This document shows positions 56,618-64,000 of a stretch of DNA of 64,000 nt, piece after piece. The first letter of the stretch is position 1; each line of letters starts with the position of its first letter. Made by a program: the position numbers and the translations under genes. Origin of the DNA: Litoribrevibacter albus (GTDB taxonomy: Bacteria > Pseudomonadota > Gammaproteobacteria > Pseudomonadales > Litoribrevibacteraceae). Location: contig NZ_BSNM01000016.1 in assembly GCF_030159995.1 (NCBI RefSeq), positions 1-64,000 of the forward strand, written 5' to 3'. Under the pieces are notes generated by a model. The model worked only from the letters and a program-made list of their open reading frames with translations, was not told the origin of the DNA and did no database searches.

Positions 56618-57235
56618 CTAACAGCTTTTGTTCGAAGACTTATTCAAAAGAAACCACTGTAATGCGATTAAGGCCATGGCGTTATTAACGCGGCCAGATG
56701 CAAGCAAAACCGGAATCTCGTTCGTCGGGACAAGATGTACCTTGATGTCCTCAGATTCTTCATCCAAGCCTGCAATGCGACCATCCAGACCGGTTGAATC
56801 TATTTGGCCATAGAAGATTTTAACATGTTCTGAACTACCACCCGTCGAGGAATAGTAATCGTGAATATGCTCCAGCGCTCCAACCTCACAATGTGCTTCT
56901 TCCATCGCTTCCATTCGGGCCACCTCTTCCGCCGGTTTGTTCTTATCCAGCATGCCGGCGACGATTTCTAATGCCCACGGAGAATCACCTTTATCAGCAA
57001 CCGCAACACCAAGACGAAATTGTTCGACCATTAGGATGCACTCTCGTTCAGGATCATGAAGCAACACTCCCACCGCATGACCACGTTCGAAGAGCTCACG
57101 AGTGATCTCCTGACTCCAGCCACCATCAAACAAACGATGGCGTAATTTATAAACATTGAGCCTGAAAAATCCGCGATATCCTTCTTTCTTTTCCAGGATT
57201 TCCACATCCTGGTTGGTCATATTTGAAAATGCCAT
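56618..57235 (-). CDS. nudF: ADP-ribose pyrophosphatase (Nudix, altered box)
   Basis: 205 aa from ATG 57235 (AAGGAT about 8 nt upstream); the frame from 57340 is too long. QFRLGVA, SPWALEIVAGM, the STGGSSEH loop and the C-terminal ALIALQWF match E. coli NudF. The Nudix box is altered: GMLDKNK-PAEEVAR-MEAMEEAH keeps the metal-binding glutamates (E-x-x-E-E), but the first Glu is Lys, the Arg is Met and the Gly is His. Activity may be changed. Confidence 0.9.
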   Translation of the reverse strand: MAFSNMTNQDVEILEKKEGYRGFFRLNVYKLRHRLFDGGWSQEITRELFERGHAVGVLLHDPERECILMVEQFRLGVAVADKGDSPWALEIVAGMLDKNKPAEEVARMEAMEEAHCEVGALEHIHDYYSSTGGSSEHVKIFYGQIDSTGLDGRIAGLDEESEDIKVHLVPTNEIPVLLASGRVNNAMALIALQWFLLNKSSNKSC

Positions 57236-57348
57236 TGGTCGATCCTTCTCGTATGCGTTTCTCGGTTTAAACAGCGGCCAAACATCAACAGGCCGAAATA
57301 AAACAAGGCCAGCAATGCTGGCCTTGGAAAGCGGAAACATGTGAGTCG

Positions 57349-59629
<2,281 letters not shown>

Positions 59630-60976
59630 ATGCTGAAAGGACATTTAAAATATTCTGCGCTTTTGCTGACGTTGGGCGTTGCGCCTGCCTGGTCTGCAAA
59701 CTTGGTCGACATCTACCAAGACGCCATTGTTAAGGATGCAGAGATTGCGGCATCGAAAGCACGTTTCAACAGCAATAAAGAAGTTGAAGAGCAAGCCTTC
59801 TCTAGCTTGCTTCCTCAAGTCGGTCTCGGCGCTAGCTATACAAATTCAGACACCACCAACTCCAACATTCCGGATACGGACAGCGAAATTACCGAGTGGA
59901 ACGTTCAAGGCCGCCAGGTACTGTTTGATGGTTCTGTTTGGAACAACTGGAAAGCAGCACAGAATTCCACTCACGCCGCCCAATACACTTATTTGGCAGA
60001 TCAGCAAAGTCTGACCCTGCGTACGGCAACAGCGTACATCGAAGTGCTCAGAGCGCATGAAAATTTAACGCTTCGTATTGCCGAAGAAAAAGCCGTTGGC
60101 CGCCAGTTAGAACAGACAAAGCAACACTTTGAAGTGGGCTTAATTCCGATTACTGACGTACACGAAGCACAAGCATCTTTCGATGGTGCACGAGTAAATC
60201 GTATTGTGGCCCAGAATGATCTCAACATTGCCTTTGAGGATCTGACCAAGCTCACTGGCGAGGTTTATCCTAACCTGGACGCATTGTCACAAGAGTATCC
60301 AATCACCGATCCAATTCCGGCATCAGCGGGTGAATGGGTAACCAAAGCACTGGAAAAAAACCCGTCGTTGGCAGCCAGTCAATACGCGGTCAGTGCAGCA
60401 CAAGAAAGCTTGGATTCATCTCGCGCAGGTCACTACCCTACAATTGATCTAACCGCTAAGTACGGTCAACAAACCATTGATGGTGAAAACCAATTGGCTG
60501 ATACCGACCCAGAAAACACGGTTGTTTCATTAAACTTCAGCCTGCCTCTTTATGCAGGCGGCGGAGTCAGTGCTTCGGTTCGTCAAGCAACAGCCAACCT
60601 TGAAGAAGCACAATACAATCAGATCTTTGCTAATCGCAACATTACTCAGCAAACTCGTACACTCTACTCTCTGGTGACCTCCAGTGTGCTGCGCATCGAT
60701 GCTCGCAAACAGTCCGTTATCTCGAGCCAAAGTGCCTTGGAAGCAACTGAGTTAGGCTATGAAGTGGGAACACGTAACATCGTTGATGTTCTGATTGCAC
60801 AGCGCAACCTTTACGAAGCACAACGAAATCTTGCGGATGCACGTTATGATTACATCGTGGCCTATTTCCAGTTGAAGTTGGTATCGGGTGAACTCGCTCA
60901 AACCGATATTGAAGAGCTGAATAACTGGTTAACTGGCGGTAAAGTAACCACGGTTGAAGTGACTAAGAATTTATAA
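59630..60976 (+). CDS. tolC: TolC outer-membrane channel
   Basis: Trimeric outer-membrane exit duct for multidrug efflux and type I secretion. 448 aa. A signal peptide (ending WSA) is followed by the two OEP domains: LVDIYQDAIVKDAEI and the repeated QAxxxYxxAxRN helical hairpins, with FDGARVNRIVAQNDL, PLYAGGGVSASVRQATANLEEA and EVGTRNIVDVLIAQRNLYEAQRNL. Standard length for the family. It lies divergent from thiC. Confidence 0.97.
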   Translation: MLKGHLKYSALLLTLGVAPAWSANLVDIYQDAIVKDAEIAASKARFNSNKEVEEQAFSSLLPQVGLGASYTNSDTTNSNIPDTDSEITEWNVQGRQVLFDGSVWNNWKAAQNSTHAAQYTYLADQQSLTLRTATAYIEVLRAHENLTLRIAEEKAVGRQLEQTKQHFEVGLIPITDVHEAQASFDGARVNRIVAQNDLNIAFEDLTKLTGEVYPNLDALSQEYPITDPIPASAGEWVTKALEKNPSLAASQYAVSAAQESLDSSRAGHYPTIDLTAKYGQQTIDGENQLADTDPENTVVSLNFSLPLYAGGGVSASVRQATANLEEAQYNQIFANRNITQQTRTLYSLVTSSVLRIDARKQSVISSQSALEATELGYEVGTRNIVDVLIAQRNLYEAQRNLADARYDYIVAYFQLKLVSGELAQTDIEELNNWLTGGKVTTVEVTKNL

Positions 60977-61026
60977 CTCAAACGTCATTCGGTATTCACA
61001 CAGAAACATCAGTGAAACACCTATAG

Positions 61027-61050
61027 AAAAGGCGCCAAATGGCGCCTTTT
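61027..61050. terminator. Bidirectional terminator between tolC and waaA
   Basis: AAAAGGCGCC-AAAT-GGCGCCTTTT is a perfect 10-bp stem with tetraloop, U-rich on both strands. It ends tolC on the plus strand and waaA on the minus strand. Confidence 0.92.
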
Positions 61051-61077
61051 CTATTTCTACAATTAAATGCTTAGTAA

Positions 61078-62364
61078 CTATCGTTTCAACTCATTATCAA
61101 TTAATTCCAACAAATAGCTCAGTGCGCCCTGATTCTTTTTAACTACATCAATACTGGCTTTTGACATACGCTGATACAGGTCTCCATCGGTAAACAACTG
61201 CTGAACTTCCGACATCAACTCAATGCTGTTCTTAATTTGTTTCACTGACCCTGACTCAATCATCCTTTTCATGATTTCATCAAAGTTAAAGGTATGAGTT
61301 CCCGTTAAAATCGGCTTACCTAAGGCAGCAGGTTCCATAGGGTTATGACCACCATGTTCGACAAGACTCCCCCCCATAAAGACTACGTCAGAAGCTTGGT
61401 ACATCAACATCATCTCACCCATGGTATCGCCAAGGTAAACATCAGTAGAATCACTACATGCTTCACCCTTGCTTCGACGAGCCACTGACAACCCTCTGCG
61501 AACAATCAATTGCTCAACAGATCGAAACCGTTCTGGATGGCGGGGAACGATAACCAGAAGCAACTCTGGTAACACACGTTTTAATTGTTGATAGAGATCG
61601 AGAAGCTGACTCTCTTCACCTTCATGCGTACTGGCCGCAATGAAAATATCACGATCATTCCCCAGACACTTACGCAACTGGAATGCTTGCTCCGACAATC
61701 CATCCGGGATCTGTACATCAAACTTAATACTGCCCGTCACATACAACTGCTGATCAGAGACGCCCAAAGATCTGAATCGTTCGGCATCAGGTTCATTCTG
61801 TGCAGCAATAAGCGTCAAACACTTAAGCATTTCTTCTGAGACAAAGCCCACTTTTTTATAACCGGCGGCTGATCGTTCAGACAAACGAGCATTGGCCAAG
61901 ACCACAGGAATATGCTGTTGATCGGCAATCTTTAGCGTATTGGGCCATAACTCGGTTTCCATAATAATGGCCATCTTAGGGCGAATCTTTTTATAAAAGC
62001 GTTTAACCGCAATCGGAAAGTCATACGGAGCATAGACATGGAATACCGAGTCGCCAAATAGGGCCTTTACACGCTCAGACCCTGTCGGTGTCATGGTCGT
62101 TACCACCACCTGGCATTCTGGATATTTCTTAAGTAGCTGCTTCACTAACGGCGCTGCAGCAAGTGTTTCACCCACAGATACGGAGTGAACCCAAATCGCT
62201 TCTTTTGACGAATCGTAGCGAAACAGACCAAATCGTTCAGCTACCCTTTCACCATAAGCAGGTGCCTTCCTTGATCGATAAGCCAACCTCAACATCACCA
62301 AAGGCAAAAGAACATACCAAAGAACACTGTATAAAAACCAAATGGCTTTCGCTTTAGGTGACAC
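61078..62364 (-). CDS. waaA: Kdo transferase
   Basis: Adds Kdo to lipid A at the inner membrane. An N-terminal membrane anchor (about 5-25) is followed by a GT-B fold with WVHSVSVGETLAAAPLVKQLL, METELWPN, NARLSERSAAGY and FMGGSLVEHGGHNPMEPAALG. 428 aa, complete. Convergent with tolC. Confidence 0.97.
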   Translation of the reverse strand: MSPKAKAIWFLYSVLWYVLLPLVMLRLAYRSRKAPAYGERVAERFGLFRYDSSKEAIWVHSVSVGETLAAAPLVKQLLKKYPECQVVVTTMTPTGSERVKALFGDSVFHVYAPYDFPIAVKRFYKKIRPKMAIIMETELWPNTLKIADQQHIPVVLANARLSERSAAGYKKVGFVSEEMLKCLTLIAAQNEPDAERFRSLGVSDQQLYVTGSIKFDVQIPDGLSEQAFQLRKCLGNDRDIFIAASTHEGEESQLLDLYQQLKRVLPELLLVIVPRHPERFRSVEQLIVRRGLSVARRSKGEACSDSTDVYLGDTMGEMMLMYQASDVVFMGGSLVEHGGHNPMEPAALGKPILTGTHTFNFDEIMKRMIESGSVKQIKNSIELMSEVQQLFTDGDLYQRMSKASIDVVKKNQGALSYLLELIDNELKR

Positions 62365-62531
62365 ACTGACCTCAACTTACATACCAACGAACAATTCTGG
62401 GCGAATTATACAGAATTATTTAAGTGATTAATGATGAATCCACGCCAATTCATTAATTTCTTTTAACTGGCCCCAAAGCAGTGAATTTGATAGCATTCTG
62501 CCCAGTTTTAAGTTTATGAGATGATTAAAGA

Positions 62532-63407
62532 ATGAAAGCCGTAATTCCTGTTGCAGGGCTGGGTACTCGCATGTTGCCAGCCACAAAAGCAATTCCAAAA
62601 GAGATGCTGCCCGTTGTTGATAAGCCCTTAATTCAATACGTGGTCAATGAAGCGATTGCCGCCGGAATCACTGAAATCGTACTGGTCACTCACTCCAGTA
62701 AAAATTCCATTGAAAACCACTTTGACACCAGTTTTGAGCTGGAGACCCAACTTGAACGCCGGGTTAAACGTCAACTGCTTGAAGAAGTACGAGCTATCTG
62801 TCCAGAACACGTTACTATCATCTCCGTAAGACAAAACGAAGCCAAAGGCTTAGGGCATGCCGTGATGTGTGCTCAATCCGTCGTTGGTGATGACGATGTT
62901 GTTGTCTTACTACCCGATGTTTTAATTGATGATGCCTTATCAAATCCGAAAGAAGATAATTTATCGGCAATGATTAAGCGCTTCAAAGAGACGCGATCCA
63001 GCCAAATCATGGTGGAAGAAGTCCCTGAAGAATTAGTTCATAAATACGGTGTCGTTAACATTGGTGGAGAGTCTCTGAAATCAGGCGAAAGCAAAGCCAT
63101 GAGCAGCATTGTGGAAAAGCCAAAACAAGAAGAGGCGCCTTCAAATCAAGCCGTGGTTGGTCGTTACGTACTGTCTAAATTTATCTGGCCGCTTTTGCGT
63201 AAAACACCACTAGGTGCTGGAGACGAAATTCAACTCACCGACGCCATTGCCATGTTAATGGATGTCGAGACTGTTGAAGCCTATCGCATTGTCGGAAAAA
63301 GCCACGATTGCGGAAGTAAACTAGGCTATATGAAAGCCAATATCGAATATGGCTTACGCCATCCGGAGCTGGATGGGGAATTTGCAGAGTATCTTAAGAG
63401 CCTATAA
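62532..63407 (+). CDS. galU: UTP-glucose-1-phosphate uridylyltransferase
   Basis: Makes UDP-glucose for envelope polysaccharides. 291 aa. [34 protein letters not shown] is the nucleotide-binding signature, [24 protein letters not shown] and the C-terminal [19 protein letters not shown] follow. It is followed by ugd after 57 bp, the two making UDP-glucuronate. Confidence 0.98.
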   Translation: MKAVIPVAGLGTRMLPATKAIPKEMLPVVDKPLIQYVVNEAIAAGITEIVLVTHSSKNSIENHFDTSFELETQLERRVKRQLLEEVRAICPEHVTIISVRQNEAKGLGHAVMCAQSVVGDDDVVVLLPDVLIDDALSNPKEDNLSAMIKRFKETRSSQIMVEEVPEELVHKYGVVNIGGESLKSGESKAMSSIVEKPKQEEAPSNQAVVGRYVLSKFIWPLLRKTPLGAGDEIQLTDAIAMLMDVETVEAYRIVGKSHDCGSKLGYMKANIEYGLRHPELDGEFAEYLKSL

Positions 63408-63464
63408 GGCTCTTTATCTTATCTCATAAAGTATCTTACAAACGATTTACCAGAGTATCTAAGA

Positions 63465-64000
63465 ATGAAAATTGCCGTCGCCGGAATTGGTTATGTAGGC
63501 CTTTCTAATGCAGTATTACTAGCCCAGCATAACGAAGTAGTAGCCATAGACTTAGTTCAAGACAAAGTAGATCAATTAAATAACAAGATATCTCCAATCG
63601 AAGATACTGAAATCAGCGATTATTTAACTAATCACACTCTAAACTTACAAGCGACCACAAACAAAGAGCAAGCTTACAGCAATGCTGACTTCGTAATTAT
63701 TGCTACGCCCACCGATTACGATCCTGAAACCAATTATTTCAATACAAAGTCGGTAGAAGCCGTAATTCAAGATGTACAAGCCATTCATCCTGATGCAATT
63801 ATGGTGATTAAATCAACCATTCCGGTGGGTTATACCAAAGACATTAAGAGTCGTTTAAATCTTGATAACTTAATGTTCTCACCAGAATTCCTCCGTGAAG
63901 GCAAAGCTTTGTATGACAACCTTTACCCATCTCGAATCATTGTTGGAGAACAAAGCGAACGAGCAGCAACATTCGCACAACTATTACAGCAAGGCGCCAT
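63465..64000 (+). CDS. ugd: UDP-glucose 6-dehydrogenase (3' end outside window)
   Basis: Partial; 178 complete codons to the window edge. It begins [18 protein letters not shown], the Rossmann nucleotide-binding motif, and continues with [41 protein letters not shown] and [20 protein letters not shown], as in E. coli Ugd (388 aa). The catalytic cysteine lies beyond the edge. It uses the UDP-glucose made by galU to form UDP-glucuronate for polysaccharide synthesis. Confidence 0.95.
   Translation, partial: MKIAVAGIGYVGLSNAVLLAQHNEVVAIDLVQDKVDQLNNKISPIEDTEISDYLTNHTLNLQATTNKEQAYSNADFVIIATPTDYDPETNYFNTKSVEAVIQDVQAIHPDAIMVIKSTIPVGYTKDIKSRLNLDNLMFSPEFLREGKALYDNLYPSRIIVGEQSERAATFAQLLQQGA

Overview
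The window is about 64 kb of moderately AT-rich chromosome (roughly 46% GC by eye) from a gammaproteobacterium. Gene order matches Pseudomonas-type blocks almost gene for gene: proA-rsfS-rlmH-mrdA-rodA-mltB-rlpA-dacA-(dat)-ybeD-lipB-lipA; moeB-prmC-prfA-hemA with divergent TPR lipoprotein-lolB-ispE-tRNA-Gln-prs-rplY-pth-ychF; and parE-yqiA-cpdA-yqiB-nudF with divergent tolC. DUF2860, DUF2959 and DUF6160-like families point to a marine Oceanospirillales/Pseudomonadales-like bacterium. The species cannot be named from the sequence alone. No IS element, prophage, CRISPR array or rRNA operon was seen.

Layout. 0.3-5.6 kb: a minus-strand operon of four secreted beta-rich proteins with related N-termini (DUF6160/Fil-like), function unknown. 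5.8-17.0 kb: the cell-elongation, peptidoglycan-maturation and lipoate block. 17.1-20.7 kb: two overlapping membrane proteins with degenerate GGDEF domains, then a DedA-PAP2 fusion. 20.7-33.3 kb: translation termination, tetrapyrrole, lipoprotein sorting, isoprenoid and PRPP genes with two tRNAs. 33.4-41.1 kb: an active-looking diguanylate cyclase, then a cytochrome cluster holding a diheme c4-type cytochrome, an unknown periplasmic protein preceded by a good Fur-box match, a four-helix cytochrome-b-like protein and a beta-propeller/six-heme cytochrome. 41.1-47.8 kb: 19-bp tandem repeats, a eukaryote-type HisA, a CPXCG zinc ribbon, a cluster of basic proteins (H1-like with HhH, RHH, and a 37-residue lysine-rich microprotein), a hydrolase, DUF2860 and pykA. 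47.8-57.2 kb: LysR, DUF2959, a solute-binding protein, parE, a hybrid histidine kinase, yqiA, cpdA, yqiB and nudF. 57.3-64 kb: thiC, tolC, waaA, galU and a truncated ugd.

Most genes are core housekeeping: cell-wall elongation (mrdA, rodA, mltB, rlpA, dacA), outer-membrane assembly (lolB, tolC, waaA, galU) and translation (prfA, prmC, rplY, pth, tRNAs). The accessory candidates for new biology are the four-gene secreted operon, the Fur-box-linked cytochrome cluster, the basic-protein cluster with its microprotein, and the paired degenerate GGDEF proteins.
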